The notes: a model not told the origin generated them from the letters alone. Shown: positions 24,232 to 33,113, counted from the stretch's first letter. The stretch is DNA of 64,000 bases from Amycolatopsis sp. 2-15 (GCF_030285625.1 NZ_CP127294.1:8836001-8900000); one strand, 5' to 3'. A program made the numbers and translations.

Positions 24232-24516
24232 GTGACCAGCGGAGCGCCGGGCGCGATGGTGACCACCTACGAGGCCGCCAACATCCGGCAAACTCCGTGG
24301 TCGACCAGCAAGAAACAAGGCAGTTACCCCGCCGACTACACGGTGCTCGGCATCTGCTGGGCAGATGGGGGACCCATTTCGGACAATGGTGTCGTGAGAA
24401 ATGACATCTGGGTTTCCACCGGCGTCGAGAACGGCGTGCATTCCTTTTTCATCAGTGCCATTTACCTCAAAGGTGATTCTCTGGGCGGCATGCCCGTAGG
24501 CGCGCAGTGTCCTTGA
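24232..24516 (+). CDS. Short SH3-like domain protein, possibly truncated
   Basis: The 94-residue frame has bacterial SH3-like features: VTTYEAANIRQTPWSTSKK, YTVLGICWADGG, RNDIWVST and HSFFISAIYLKGD. It lacks a signal peptide, although such domains are usually extracytoplasmic. It is in the same frame as the upstream kinase, and the 34 codons between the kinase stop and this GTG contain no other stop, so it could be a detached C-terminal extension. Codon use is less GC-biased than its neighbours. GTG 24232 has no clear ribosome-binding site. Confidence 0.5.
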   Translation: MTSGAPGAMVTTYEAANIRQTPWSTSKKQGSYPADYTVLGICWADGGPISDNGVVRNDIWVSTGVENGVHSFFISAIYLKGDSLGGMPVGAQCP

Positions 24517-24610
24517 CGCGCCGACCACCCGCCGTCACCTGGAGCGACGCCTCTGTTGCGAACCAGTGAGACTCGCCGCGCGGGGAGTGTGGTGAGCAGG
24601 GGTGATGGCC

Positions 24611-24616
24611 TACCGT
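24611..24616 (+). promoter_or_regulatory. -10 box (TACCGT), leaderless
   Basis: TACCGT ends 6 nt before ATG 24623. Confidence 0.5.
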
Positions 24617-24622
24617 GGAGCC

Positions 24623-24928
24623 ATGGCCGAGAGCGGAGCTGTACAGCCGGGCTGGAATCCTCGGTTCCACGAGGATCTCGTCGGGCTGGATCCGTACGAC
24701 CCGGAGGCGCGCGCGTTCGCCGCGCACCTCGACCGGATGGAGCGCACGGGGCCGACGTTCACCGTCGAAGCGTGCCTCGACCAGGTCTCCGACTTCGCCG
24801 ATTCCAGCAGCCGCGCGGGCGGGCTGCGCTACTGGGTTTCGGCGCTCATCGCGGCGTTGATCGTGTTCGGGGTGATCGTGACCGCATGGCAGATCGTGAC
24901 CCACGCCATCGCTTTCCTGGCGGGGTAA
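24623..24928 (+). CDS. Hypothetical small membrane protein upstream of msrB
   Basis: The 101-residue protein has a soluble N-terminal part (about 1-70, acidic, with DPYDPEARAFAAHLDRMERT) and one C-terminal membrane helix (about 74-97, WVSALIAALIVFGVIVTAW). I do not recognise the family. The topology suggests a cytoplasmic domain anchored by its tail. The stop lies one base before the msrB start at 24930, so the two are probably co-transcribed. Confidence 0.65.
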   Translation: MAESGAVQPGWNPRFHEDLVGLDPYDPEARAFAAHLDRMERTGPTFTVEACLDQVSDFADSSSRAGGLRYWVSALIAALIVFGVIVTAWQIVTHAIAFLAG

Positions 24929-24929
24929 C

Positions 24930-25373
24930 GTGGGCGAAGTGAAAGGTATGAAACCCGTGGTCGGCACCACGCCCCGTGTGGTGAAGTCCGAGCAGGAGTG
25001 GCGCGAGCAGCTCAGCCCCGAGGAGTACGCGGTGCTTCGCCAGGCCGGCACCGAGCGGCCGTTCGTCGGCGAGTACACCGACACGAAAACCACCGGCGCG
25101 TACGAGTGCCGGGCTTGCGGTGCCGAACTGTTCCGCAGCGACACGAAGTTCGAGAGCCAGTGTGGCTGGCCGTCGTTCTTCGACCCGGCGGACTCCGACG
25201 CCGTGCTGCTGCGCGAAGACCGCACGCTCGGGATGAAGCGCATCGAGGTGCTCTGCGCCTCGTGCCACAGCCACCTCGGCCACGTCTTCGAGGGCGAGGG
25301 CTACGACACGCCGACCGACCAGCGCTACTGCATCAACTCGATCTCGCTGAAGCTCGTTCCCGAGTCCGAGTAA
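24930..25373 (+). CDS. msrB: Peptide-methionine (R)-S-oxide reductase
   Basis: The 147-residue enzyme reduces methionine-R-sulfoxide in proteins. Zinc is held by two CxxC pairs (CRAC at 60-63 and CASC at 109-112), and the catalytic cysteine is in RYCINSISL (Cys134). GESQCGWPSFF-type context (FESQCGWPSFFDP) is also standard. GTG 24930 is used here; GTG 24939 and ATG 24948 (MKPVVGTTP) are alternatives, and the real start may be the last. A strong terminator follows. In Mycobacterium tuberculosis msrB also lies near hemQ-hemY-hemE, as here. Confidence 0.92.
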   Translation: MGEVKGMKPVVGTTPRVVKSEQEWREQLSPEEYAVLRQAGTERPFVGEYTDTKTTGAYECRACGAELFRSDTKFESQCGWPSFFDPADSDAVLLREDRTLGMKRIEVLCASCHSHLGHVFEGEGYDTPTDQRYCINSISLKLVPESE

Positions 25374-25387
25374 CACCGACGTTCACC

Positions 25388-25427
25388 AAGAAGGCGCCCT
25401 CCCCCACCGGGAGGGCGCCTTCTTTTC
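25388..25427 (+). terminator. Rho-independent terminator after msrB
   Basis: AAGAAGGCGCCCTCCC and GGGAGGGCGCCTTCTT form a perfect 16-bp stem around a CCACC loop, followed by TTC. Confidence 0.9.
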
Positions 25428-25510
25428 GGCAAACACGGTTCTCGGGAAACTCCAGGCAACCACAGCGCCTTCTCCCGCGTGCACCAGGCACGACGCACCG
25501 GGGAGGCGCC

Positions 25511-26357
25511 ATGACACTCATCGCCACCATCGCCGGGACTCTTCTCGGCGTGCTCGGGTTCCTCGACGGCCTCCGTCGCGACCGCCGGGCCCGGGCCGGC
25601 TTCCGCGGCGCCGCCCGCCTGGTTTCCCTCGCGCAGGTCGCGTTCCTCCACCGGCGGCCCGCGCCGGACCGGCGAAACCGTGGTGGCGGCGATGATCGAA
25701 CGCGAGCAGCTGCGGCTCGACAGCAGCGGCCGGCTGTACCGCACTCCGCTGGCGCCGGCCGACGCGCTGGGCGTGGCGGCGGCCGAGCTCGTGGGCGTCC
25801 GGGCACCGGACTTCGCCGACGTCGTCCGACGGCTGTCCACGACCGACGTGATGGCCGAGCTCGCCGGGGACCTCGTGGCGCGGGGACTCGTCGTCGACAC
25901 CGCCAAGCTGCGCGGGCGGTGGTGGTGGGCGGCCACCGCGCAGGCCGCGCTCGCGGTCGGTGGTGTGGTGCTGGGCGTGGCTTCCGGGAGCTGGTCCGTC
26001 GCCGCGGCCGTGGCCGTGGTCGCCGTTCTCGGGGTGCTGGCGGTCATGCGTTCCTGGCAGGCGCCTGGGCGCACCGACGCGGGTCACGAAGCCGTGCGCG
26101 CGGCGTGGGCCGACCGCAGCCTCGTGACGGGAGCCGCGGGCGCCGTCGCGGTCGGTGGGCTGGGCAGCCATCCCGACCGCGAGACGCGGATCGCCTTCAG
26201 CAGCGGCCGGAAAACCCGGTCCGGTCAGCACCACAGCGGAGCCGGCTCCGCCGGTGGCTGGCTTTATCCAGGCTTGGCCGGCGGCGGCTCGGGATGTGGC
26301 GGCGGGTCGAGCTGCGGTGGCGGCTCGGGATGTGGCGGCGGCTCCGGCAGCTGCTGA
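25511..26357 (+). pseudogene. TIGR04222 Cys-rich membrane protein, frameshifted
   Basis: ATG 25511 sits behind a strong GGGGAGGCGCC site and opens with a membrane helix (MTLIATIAGTLLGVLGFLDG). At 25652 one extra C breaks the frame: upstream reads AFLH, and the correct continuation GGPRRTGETVVAAMIERE lies in the next frame. The paralogue at 26455 has the corresponding YLAGGPERVADTAIAALVDR. The downstream part has two membrane helices and a tail with CGGGSS/CGGGSG hexads and four Cys. The restored protein would be about 281 residues. It is either a pseudogene or a sequencing error in a GC run; a truncated product from GTG 25680 would lose the first helix. It heads the MNIO cassette. Confidence 0.75.
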
Positions 26358-26454
26358 CGGAACCGAGGCGCCGCGGACGGCGTCAGTTGTGCCGACCCAC
26401 CCGGTGAACCGGGTCGGTAGGGTCCGGCGACTGCGAGGGTGAGGGAGGCACACC

Positions 26455-27387
26455 GTGGACGAAACCTGGGGGATTTCGGGACCGCAGTTCCTGGCGTGGT
26501 ACGGAATCGCGCTGGCTGTGGTGTTCGTGGTGCAGGTGGTGGGGCCGCGTGTCGCGCGCACGCGGACGGTCGAGCACACCGGTGAGCTGCCGGACGTCTA
26601 CCAGCTCGCGTACCTCGCCGGCGGGCCCGAGCGCGTAGCCGACACGGCGATCGCGGCGCTGGTGGACCGCGGCCTGCTGCGGGTGAACAGCGAAGGGCTC
26701 GTGACCGCCGCGGGGAAACGCCCGTGGCACAAGATCGAACGCTCCATGCACGAAGGCGCCAAGGGTGCCACCGGCGGCACCACTCGCAGCCTGCGGGCCA
26801 AGGCCGCGCGGTCGAAGGCGATGAGCGACCTCGAGGCCGACCTCCGACTCCGCGGCCTGCTGACCTGCGGCGAGGACCTGCGCGCTTTCGATCGCACGAT
26901 CTCCCTGGTGTACTTGGCTCTCCTGGCGGTTGGCGTCGCGCGGTTCGTGACGGGCCTGGTGCGCGACCGGCCGGTCGGCTGGCTTGTCCTGCTGCTCCTG
27001 GCCGCCATCGCGCTGAGGATCGTCGTCGGCGTCGTACTCGGCCGCCGGCGCGTGCGGATCTCGCCGCTGGGCCACGCGGCTCTGACACGCGCGCGGGTCT
27101 TGAGCCGCTCGCAGGACCCGGGGCAGCTGGGCCTGCTGCTCGCCGGCGCAGCCGGGGCCGTGGCGCTGGGCGGGCTCGCGATGTACCCGGACCACGAGCT
27201 GAGCGCGGCACTGGTGCCGCCGTTGCAGCCCTTCTCCGGTTCCGGCGGTGGCTCGTCGTCCAGCGGCTCCTCGTCCTGCAGCAGCAGCTCGTCGTGCAGC
27301 AGCAGCTCGTCGTGCAGCAGCGGATCCTCCTGCAGCAGCGGGTCCTCCTGCGGTTCTTCGTGCGGTGGCGGGGGTTGTGGTGGTTGA
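26455..27387 (+). CDS. TIGR04222-domain membrane protein with Cys-rich tail (candidate MNIO substrate)
   Basis: The 310-residue protein begins WGISGPQFLAWYGIALAVVF (first membrane helix), then the TIGR04222 motif LAYLAGGPERVADTAIAALV, a cytoplasmic helical stretch, two further membrane helices (about 148-190), and the segment ALGGLAMYPDHELSAAL. From about residue 262 it becomes low-complexity Gly/Ser with seven cysteines in CSSSSS / CSSGSS hexads, ending CGSSCGGGGCGG. GTG 26455 follows a GAGGGAGG site. It overlaps the MNIO gene by 11 bases. A repetitive Cys tail directly beside a Cys-modifying enzyme family suggests that the tail is the substrate; the function of TIGR04222 itself is unknown. 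Confidence 0.85.
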   Translation: MDETWGISGPQFLAWYGIALAVVFVVQVVGPRVARTRTVEHTGELPDVYQLAYLAGGPERVADTAIAALVDRGLLRVNSEGLVTAAGKRPWHKIERSMHEGAKGATGGTTRSLRAKAARSKAMSDLEADLRLRGLLTCGEDLRAFDRTISLVYLALLAVGVARFVTGLVRDRPVGWLVLLLLAAIALRIVVGVVLGRRRVRISPLGHAALTRARVLSRSQDPGQLGLLLAGAAGAVALGGLAMYPDHELSAALVPPLQPFSGSGGGSSSSGSSSCSSSSSCSSSSSCSSGSSCSSGSSCGSSCGGGGCGG

Positions 27388-28183
27388 CCGGCTGGGTGTC
27401 GGCATCGGCTGGCGGGCCGAGCTGGACCTGTCGATCGCGCGGCTGCCGGGCGTCGACTGGGTCGAGGTCGTCGCCGAGAACCTCCACGCGCCGCACCTGC
27501 CCGAGAGCCTGCTGGCGCTGCGGCAGCGCGGCATGCCGGTGCTGCCGCACGCCGTGTCGCTCTCACTCGGCGGGGCCGAACCGCTGGACACCCACCGCGT
27601 GGAGCACCTCGCCGAGCTGGCGCGGGCGCTCGACGCGCCGCTCGCGAGCGACCACGTGTGCTTCGTCCGCGCGGGCGGGCTCGACTCCGGGCACCTCATG
27701 CCGCTGCCCCGCACGCGCGAGGCGCTCGACGTGCTCGTGGCCAACGTCCGCCTGGCGCAGTCCATTGTGGACGTCCCGTTGGCACTGGAGAACATCGCGG
27801 CGGTGCTCCAGTGGCCGGAGAACACGTTGTCGGAAGAGCAGTTCCTCACCGAGCTGACCGAGCGCACGGGCTGCCTGCTGATCATCGACGTGGCGAACCT
27901 GTATGCCAACGCGCGCAACGTCGGCACCGACCCGGTGGCGTTCCTCGACGGGATCCCGTGGGAGCGCCTGGCCTACGTGCACATGGCGGGCGGGGTCGAG
28001 CGCGACGGCGTCTACCACGACACGCACGCGCACCCGGTGCTGCCCGAGGTGCTCGACCTGCTCGCCGAGCTGCGCCGCCGCACCGACCCGCCGGGCGTGC
28101 TGCTGGAGCGCGACGACGACTACCCCACCGACACCGAACTGGCCGCGGAGCTCGCGGCCCTGCGCGCGACGGTGACGGTGTGA
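27377..28183 (+). CDS. DUF692 / MNIO-family multinuclear iron oxidase
   Basis: The 268-residue TIM-barrel protein belongs to UPF0276/DUF692, the MbnB/TglH-type multinuclear non-haem iron oxidases that modify cysteine or other residues of peptides. The expected metal ligands are present: His58 (LPHAVSLSLGG), Asp92-His93 (SDHVCF), Glu138 (LENIA), Asp171 and Asn174 (IDVANLYANARN), His202 (YVHMAGG), Asp215 and His217 (DTHAHP), and Glu244 (LLERDDD). GTG 27377 or GTG 27380 is the start, inside the end of the TIGR04222 gene. The next gene overlaps by four bases and looks like the usual small partner protein. Confidence 0.88.
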   Translation: MVVDRLGVGIGWRAELDLSIARLPGVDWVEVVAENLHAPHLPESLLALRQRGMPVLPHAVSLSLGGAEPLDTHRVEHLAELARALDAPLASDHVCFVRAGGLDSGHLMPLPRTREALDVLVANVRLAQSIVDVPLALENIAAVLQWPENTLSEEQFLTELTERTGCLLIIDVANLYANARNVGTDPVAFLDGIPWERLAYVHMAGGVERDGVYHDTHAHPVLPEVLDLLAELRRRTDPPGVLLERDDDYPTDTELAAELAALRATVTV

Positions 28184-28500
28184 GCCGCGAGGAGCTCGCC
28201 GCCCGGCAGGCCGCGCTGCTCGACGCGCTGCTCACCGGCGCCCCGCCCCCGCCGGGCTTCGCGCCCGACCGGCTGCGCGTGGAGGCCGACGTGCTGCTCA
28301 CCAAACGGCGCCGGCTCATGGCGTACCTGCGGCCTGACCTGGCCGAACGCCTGGGTGACCGCTTCGCCCCGCTCTTCGCCGCCTATGCCGCCGCGCACCC
28401 GAAAACCGACACGATCCGGGCGCGCGAGTACGCCGACGCGTTCGCTGTCTGGGTCGGCGACCGAGAACCCGCGAAGCGCCGGCGCTGGTTCAGGAGCTGA
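28180..28500 (+). CDS. Small MNIO partner protein (SCO6045 C-terminal-domain-like)
   Basis: The 106-residue, mostly helical, Arg-rich protein contains LAARQAALLDALLTGAPPPPG, DRLRVEADVLLTKRRRLMAYL and ARRYA-like RAREYADAFAVWV. It starts at GTG 28180 overlapping the MNIO stop (GTGA). As I recall, a similar domain is fused to the C-terminus of the Streptomyces UPF0276 protein SCO6045, which fits a partner role like MbnC or TglI (substrate recognition for the MNIO). No catalytic motif is visible. The gene converges with the CoA transferase and overlaps it by 11 bp. Confidence 0.7.
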   Translation: MSREELAARQAALLDALLTGAPPPPGFAPDRLRVEADVLLTKRRRLMAYLRPDLAERLGDRFAPLFAAYAAAHPKTDTIRAREYADAFAVWVGDREPAKRRRWFRS

Positions 28501-29866
28501 CCGGGTGCCACACCGCGCTGTCCGCCCCGGGCAGGTGCGAGGCGTGGTCCCAGTGCGGCTGGGCGCCCGGCAGGTCGCCGGACATCTTCACGCGCGTGAG
28601 CTTGCCGAAGTCGCTGTCCACTTCTTCGACGAGGTCACTGAAATCTACTGTGTCTTCACTCGACACAGCCGGCTCCTTGCGTCCCAAGGAATCCAGCCAC
28701 CGGCCCGTACCCGCGAGCGACAACCGCACGTGCCAGCTGCCACCCTCGACGACCGTGCGGCGCACCGCCGTCATGATCGCCGCGGCCGCGAGCCAGCCCG
28801 TGGTGTGGTCGAGCGCCTGCGCGGGCAGCGGTGTCGGCCGGTCGGTGCCCGCGACGCGAGCGCCTTCCTCGGCGATGCCCGAAGCCATCTGCACCAGGCT
28901 GTCGAAGCCGCGGCGGCGGGCCCACGGGCCGGCCCAGCCGTAGGCCGACAGGTCGGCCGTGACGAGACCGGGGCGCAGCTCCGCCATCTCTTCCGGGCCG
29001 AATCCGATTCGGGCGAGCGCGCCGGGACGGAACGACTGCAGCACCACGTCGGCACGCGCGATGAGCTTCTTCAGCCGCGCGCGGCCGCCCTCGGTGTCGA
29101 GCGCGACGAACCCCGACCGCTTGCCGTGGCCGGTGTCCATGGTGAGCGCGGGGATGCGCGGCAGGTGCGCGGCGCCGACGTGGAGCACGTTCGCGCCGTG
29201 GGCCGCGAGCACGCGGCCGGCGACGGGCCCGGCGAGCACGTGCGTCAGCTCCAGCACTCGGACCCCGCCCAGCGGCCGGTCGGAGTCGAACAGCGTGTTC
29301 TTCGGCGCGTCGCCGATCTGCCGGAGCTCGGCGAGCGGCAGGCCCGCGGCGGCCTGGCCCTGCGGGTGCGCGAGCCACTCGTCGCGCGAACGCAGGAGCG
29401 CGGCCGCGCCGCCCGCCGTCACCACGGCCGACTCGACCTCGGCGGCCGTCTTGGCGGCCACGGTTTTCGCCACGGCGTCGCGCTGCGCGGGCACGCCGAG
29501 CGACCAGCACACGGCGGCCTCGTGGCGGGGGTAGTTCGCGTGGAGCTTGACCCAGCCGTCGGAAGCGAGGTAGTCGCCGGCGATCGGCCCCCACGGGCTC
29601 GGCGGCAGCTCGCCGTCCACACGCAGGAAGGCTTCGCTGCGCACGGCGGCCGCGGCGTGGCGCGTGTCGGCGCCCACCGTGCCGGGGTCGATGCCGCGCA
29701 GGCGCAGCAGCTCGCCGGCCGCCAGGGTGGCGGCCGCGATGCCCGCCGCCGCGGCGGCCTCGACCCGGAAAGTGCCGGGCAGCAAGGATTCGTCGCCGGT
29801 CAGCGACACGGCCGGGAGGGATTCGCCGGTGAGCGTCTGCCACACCCCGGCCAGCACGTCCTGCAC
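28490..29866 (-). CDS. CaiB/BaiF-family CoA transferase
   Basis: The 458-residue protein has a complete class III CoA-transferase core in its second half: GGVRVLELTHVLAGPVAGRV, MDTGHGKRSGFVALD, and AYGWAGPWARRRGFDSLVQM around the expected catalytic Asp region. The first about 190 residues (WVKLHANYPRHEAAVCW, EWLAHPQGQAAAGLPL) resemble the C-terminal part of a second CaiB unit, so the architecture is like a tandem or permuted pair. GTG 29866 lies 5 bp past the hemQ stop, making it the last gene of the haem operon by position. The acyl-CoA substrate is unknown. Confidence 0.82.
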   Translation of the reverse strand: MQDVLAGVWQTLTGESLPAVSLTGDESLLPGTFRVEAAAAAGIAAATLAAGELLRLRGIDPGTVGADTRHAAAAVRSEAFLRVDGELPPSPWGPIAGDYLASDGWVKLHANYPRHEAAVCWSLGVPAQRDAVAKTVAAKTAAEVESAVVTAGGAAALLRSRDEWLAHPQGQAAAGLPLAELRQIGDAPKNTLFDSDRPLGGVRVLELTHVLAGPVAGRVLAAHGANVLHVGAAHLPRIPALTMDTGHGKRSGFVALDTEGGRARLKKLIARADVVLQSFRPGALARIGFGPEEMAELRPGLVTADLSAYGWAGPWARRRGFDSLVQMASGIAEEGARVAGTDRPTPLPAQALDHTTGWLAAAAIMTAVRRTVVEGGSWHVRLSLAGTGRWLDSLGRKEPAVSSEDTVDFSDLVEEVDSDFGKLTRVKMSGDLPGAQPHWDHASHLPGADSAVWHPVSS

Positions 29867-29871
29867 GGCGG

Positions 29872-30564
29872 TTACGGCAGTGCCGCGACGAGCTCGGCGG
29901 GCGCCACGCGCGTGCCGGTGTAGAACGGGATCTCCTCGCGCACGTGGCGGCGGGCCTCCGTCGCGCGCAGGTGCCGCATGAGGTCGACGATGCGGTGCAG
30001 CTCGTCGGCCTCGAACGCGAGGATCCACTCGTAGTCGCCGAGCGCGAACGACGCCACGGTGTTGGCGCGCACGTCCGGGTAGTCGCGGGCTTCCTTGCCG
30101 TGGTCGGCGAGCATCTTGCGGCGCTCCTCGTCCGGCAGCAGGTACCACTCGTAGGAGCGGACGAACGGATACACGCAGATGTACTTGCGCGCTTCCTCAC
30201 CGGCGAGGAACGCCGGGATGTGGCTCTTGTTGAACTCGGCCGGGCGGTGCAACGCGACCTGGCTCCACACCGGGGTCGACGCGCGGCCCAGCGGCGTGCG
30301 CCGGAAGCCGTTGTAGGCGGCCTGGACCTGCTCGATCTCCTCGGCGTGCCACCACACCATGTAGTCGGCGTCGGCCCGGAGCACCGACAGGTCGTAGACC
30401 CCGCGCACCACCACGCCCTTGTCGGCGAGCCCGTCGAGGAACTCCGCCGTCTCCTGCCCCGCGGTCCCGCGGTCCTCGCCGAGGCGGCCGGGCTCGACCC
30501 GGAAGACCGACCAGGCGGTGTAGCGGATGCTGTCGTTGAGCTCGTTGTAGTTCAGCCGCGCCAT
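29872..30564 (-). CDS. hemQ: Coproheme decarboxylase HemQ (chlorite-dismutase family)
   Basis: The 230-residue protein begins [20 protein letters not shown], a characteristic start of actinobacterial HemQ. It has the dimeric ferredoxin-like chlorite-dismutase fold, with [19 protein letters not shown] and [18 protein letters not shown], and a proximal-histidine-containing [17 protein letters not shown] region. HemQ decarboxylates coprohaem III to haem b with peroxide, the last step of the coproporphyrin-dependent pathway. ATG 30564 is chosen over an upstream in-frame ATG because the family starts here. It is 51 bp from hemY. Confidence 0.92.
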   Translation of the reverse strand: MARLNYNELNDSIRYTAWSVFRVEPGRLGEDRGTAGQETAEFLDGLADKGVVVRGVYDLSVLRADADYMVWWHAEEIEQVQAAYNGFRRTPLGRASTPVWSQVALHRPAEFNKSHIPAFLAGEEARKYICVYPFVRSYEWYLLPDEERRKMLADHGKEARDYPDVRANTVASFALGDYEWILAFEADELHRIVDLMRHLRATEARRHVREEIPFYTGTRVAPAELVAALP

Positions 30565-30615
30565 GGCTCCATCCTCGCACCGCACGGCATTCGGGCGCCA
30601 AGCGCCTCCGTCACG

Positions 30616-32025
30616 TCACACTGTGAAGCTCGCCGCGATCCGCTTCGCGGCGGCATCGGCGGTGGCGACGCACGCCGGGAGGCCGACGCCGTGCAGCGTC
30701 GCGCCCGCCACGGCGAGGCCGGGGAGCTCGTCGACGGCGGTTTCGATCCGCGTCACGCGCTCGAGGTGCCCGGCGCCGTACTGCGGCAGGCCGCCGCCCC
30801 ACCGCGTGACCAGCGTGTCGAGCGGTTCGGCGGTGACGCCGGTGAGGCGGGCGAGGTCGTCGCGGACGGCGTGCACCAAGGCTTCGTCGTCGCCGTTGAG
30901 CGCGCCCGGCTCGCGGAAGCGGCCGACGGAGCCGCGGACGAGCACCGGCCCGGCGGCGCCGTAGTGAGCCCACTTGTTGGCGGAGAAGGTGAAGGCTTTC
31001 GACGCGTAGGGCACGCCCTCGGCGTCCTGCTCGCCCGCGCCGATGAGGATCCCCGACGCGTCGGGCAATTCGGTGCCGGGCGGCAGCGCCAGGGCGATCA
31101 CGGCCATCGAGGCCAGCTCGACCTCGCCGAACGCCTGCGCCGCGGCCGGAGCCACGTCGGCGAGCAGCTTGCGTGCGGCGGGCGCGGGCACGGCGAGCAC
31201 GACGGCGTCGACGTCGACCGGGGTGTCCTCGGGGGCGTGGGCCGGGGCGGCGGCGCCGACGTCGAGGCGCCAGCCGTTCGCGGTGCGGGTCAGCGCGCGG
31301 ACGGTGGCGGCGGTGCGCACAGTTGCTTTCGACAGGGTCAGCAGCCGGTCCAGCAGGGTGGTCAGGCCGCCGGTCAGCGTGCCGAACACGGGCGCGGTGC
31401 CGGGGGTCTTCGGCAGCAGGGAGGCCGCGGCGTCGGTGAGCGAGCCGGCGCCCTCGGCGACGGCCTTGGCCAGGCCGGGCATGGTGGCGCGCAGGCCCAG
31501 TCCGTCGGCGCCGCCCGCGTAGACGCCGCCGAGCAGCGGGTCGACGAGCCGGTCGACGAGCTCGTCGCCGAAGCGGGCCCGCAGCAGCGGGCCGAGGGCC
31601 AGGTCGGCGGCGGTGAGCTCGACGGGGCCGAGGGAGCGTTCCTTTTCGACGGCGAGGCGGCCGTCTTCCGAGAGCACGCCGGCCACGGCGTCGGCGGAGG
31701 CGGGCACGCCCATGACCGTGCCGGGCGGGAGGCCCGTGACGGTGCCACCGGCGTGGATCTTCGCGCGCGCCTTCGTGGGGTGGACGAGGTGCTCACCCAG
31801 CCCGACCTCGGCGACCAGCGCCGTGACCTCGGGACGGCGGGCGAGGAACGCTTCGGCGCCGACGTCGTAGGGCACGCCCCCGACCTCGGCGGTGCGGAGC
31901 TTGCCGCCGAGGTCTGGGGTGGCTTCGAAGACGGTGATCGCGACGGCGTCGCCGAGCAGCGTCCGCAGGCGGTAGGCCGCGGTCAGGCCGGAGATGCCGC
32001 CGCCGACGACGGCGACGTGCTTCAC
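30616..32025 (-). CDS. hemY: Coproporphyrinogen III oxidase / protoporphyrinogen oxidase (HemY/CgoX)
   Basis: The 469-residue FAD protein opens [20 protein letters not shown] (FAD-binding) and carries [34 protein letters not shown] and the C-terminal [20 protein letters not shown], typical of the HemY family. In actinobacteria this enzyme oxidises coproporphyrinogen III. GTG 32025 overlaps the hemE stop (GTGA at 32022-32025), so it is translationally coupled. The order hemE-hemY-hemQ matches that remembered for M. tuberculosis Rv2678c-Rv2676c. Confidence 0.93.
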   Translation of the reverse strand: MKHVAVVGGGISGLTAAYRLRTLLGDAVAITVFEATPDLGGKLRTAEVGGVPYDVGAEAFLARRPEVTALVAEVGLGEHLVHPTKARAKIHAGGTVTGLPPGTVMGVPASADAVAGVLSEDGRLAVEKERSLGPVELTAADLALGPLLRARFGDELVDRLVDPLLGGVYAGGADGLGLRATMPGLAKAVAEGAGSLTDAAASLLPKTPGTAPVFGTLTGGLTTLLDRLLTLSKATVRTAATVRALTRTANGWRLDVGAAAPAHAPEDTPVDVDAVVLAVPAPAARKLLADVAPAAAQAFGEVELASMAVIALALPPGTELPDASGILIGAGEQDAEGVPYASKAFTFSANKWAHYGAAGPVLVRGSVGRFREPGALNGDDEALVHAVRDDLARLTGVTAEPLDTLVTRWGGGLPQYGAGHLERVTRIETAVDELPGLAVAGATLHGVGLPACVATADAAAKRIAASFTV

Positions 32026-33113
32026 AGCGAGTGCACCAGCTCGACGACGCGGGTGAGAACCTCGGGCTCGACGCTCGGCAGCACGCCATGGCCGAGGTTG
32101 AAGATGTGCCCGTCGGCCGCGCGACCCTCGTCGACGATCCGGCGGACCTCGGCCTCGAGCACCGGCCAGCCGGCGTAAAGCAGCGCCGGGTCGAGGTTGC
32201 CCTGCACCACGGCCTTGCCACCGAGCCGGCGCACGGCCTCGTCGAGCGGCACGCGCCAGTCAACCCCGACGACGTCGGCGCCCGCGTCGCGCATCGCCAC
32301 GAGCAGCTCGCCCGTGCCGACGCCGAAGTGGATCCGCGGCACGCCGTAGCCCGCGACGCCGGCCAGCACCTTCGCCGAGTGCGGCTGGACGAACTCGCGG
32401 TAGTCGCGCTCGGACAGCGCGCCCGCCCACGAGTCGAACAGCTGGATGGCGTCGGCGCCCGCGTCGAGCTGCGCGCGCAGGAAGGTGAGCGCGATGTCGG
32501 CGAGGCGGCCGGCGAGCTCGTGCCAGAGCTCGGGCTCGGCGTGCATGAGCGCCTTGGTGTGCTCGTGGTTGCGGCTCGGGCCGCCCTCGATGAGGTAGCT
32601 GGCCAGCGTGAACGGCGCTCCGGCAAAGCCGATCAACGGCGTGTCGCCCAGGCGTTCCACCAGCAGGCCCACACCCTCGGCCACGCGCTCGACCTGCTCG
32701 GCTTCCAGCAGCGGCACGGCCCGCACGGCCGCGACGTCGCGCACCGGCTTGGCCACCACGGGCCCCGTGCCGGGCACGATGTCGATGTCCAGGCCCGCCG
32801 CCTTCAGCGGCACCACGATGTCGCTGAACAGGATCGCCGCGTCCACCCCGTGCCGGCGCACCGGCTGCAGCGTTATCTCGGCGAGCATCTCGGGGTCGAA
32901 ACACGCGTCGAGCATCGCGACGCCCTCGCGCAGCTTCCGGTACTCCGGCAGCGACCGCCCGGCCTGGCGCATGAACCACACAGGCGTGCGCACGGGCTTC
33001 TCCCCGCGCGCCGCAGCCAGGAACGGCGACTCGGCCAGCACCCGCCGCGCAGCGGGGGCGGTTTCGGACGCGGAGGACTCAGACACAGACGAAAGCTCAG
33101 GCACGAAGCCCAT
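32022..33113 (-). CDS. hemE: Uroporphyrinogen decarboxylase
   Basis: The 363-residue TIM-barrel enzyme has the signature [20 protein letters not shown] and [48 protein letters not shown] and GHGVLP. It converts uroporphyrinogen III to coproporphyrinogen III. It heads the leftward haem operon hemE-hemY-hemQ-CoA transferase. ATG 33113 gives a 25-residue Ser/Glu-rich extension before the conserved core, which varies between species; a later start cannot be excluded. A 546-bp non-coding region lies upstream. Confidence 0.95.
   Translation of the reverse strand: MGFVPELSSVSESSASETAPAARRVLAESPFLAAARGEKPVRTPVWFMRQAGRSLPEYRKLREGVAMLDACFDPEMLAEITLQPVRRHGVDAAILFSDIVVPLKAAGLDIDIVPGTGPVVAKPVRDVAAVRAVPLLEAEQVERVAEGVGLLVERLGDTPLIGFAGAPFTLASYLIEGGPSRNHEHTKALMHAEPELWHELAGRLADIALTFLRAQLDAGADAIQLFDSWAGALSERDYREFVQPHSAKVLAGVAGYGVPRIHFGVGTGELLVAMRDAGADVVGVDWRVPLDEAVRRLGGKAVVQGNLDPALLYAGWPVLEAEVRRIVDEGRAADGHIFNLGHGVLPSVEPEVLTRVVELVHSL

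Noticed and set aside
25680..26357. Treating GTG 25680 as the true start of the first TIGR04222 protein
   Set aside because: There is no ribosome-binding site there, whereas ATG 25511 has GGGGAGGCGCC and a membrane helix; the conserved GGP motif upstream of 25680 is in the same frame only after correcting one base.
26250..27380. CRISPR-like regular repeats in the Gly/Ser/Cys tails of the TIGR04222 genes
   Set aside because: The periodicity (GCAGCAG, 18-nt units) is within coding sequence and reflects CSSSSS hexads; there are no spacers.
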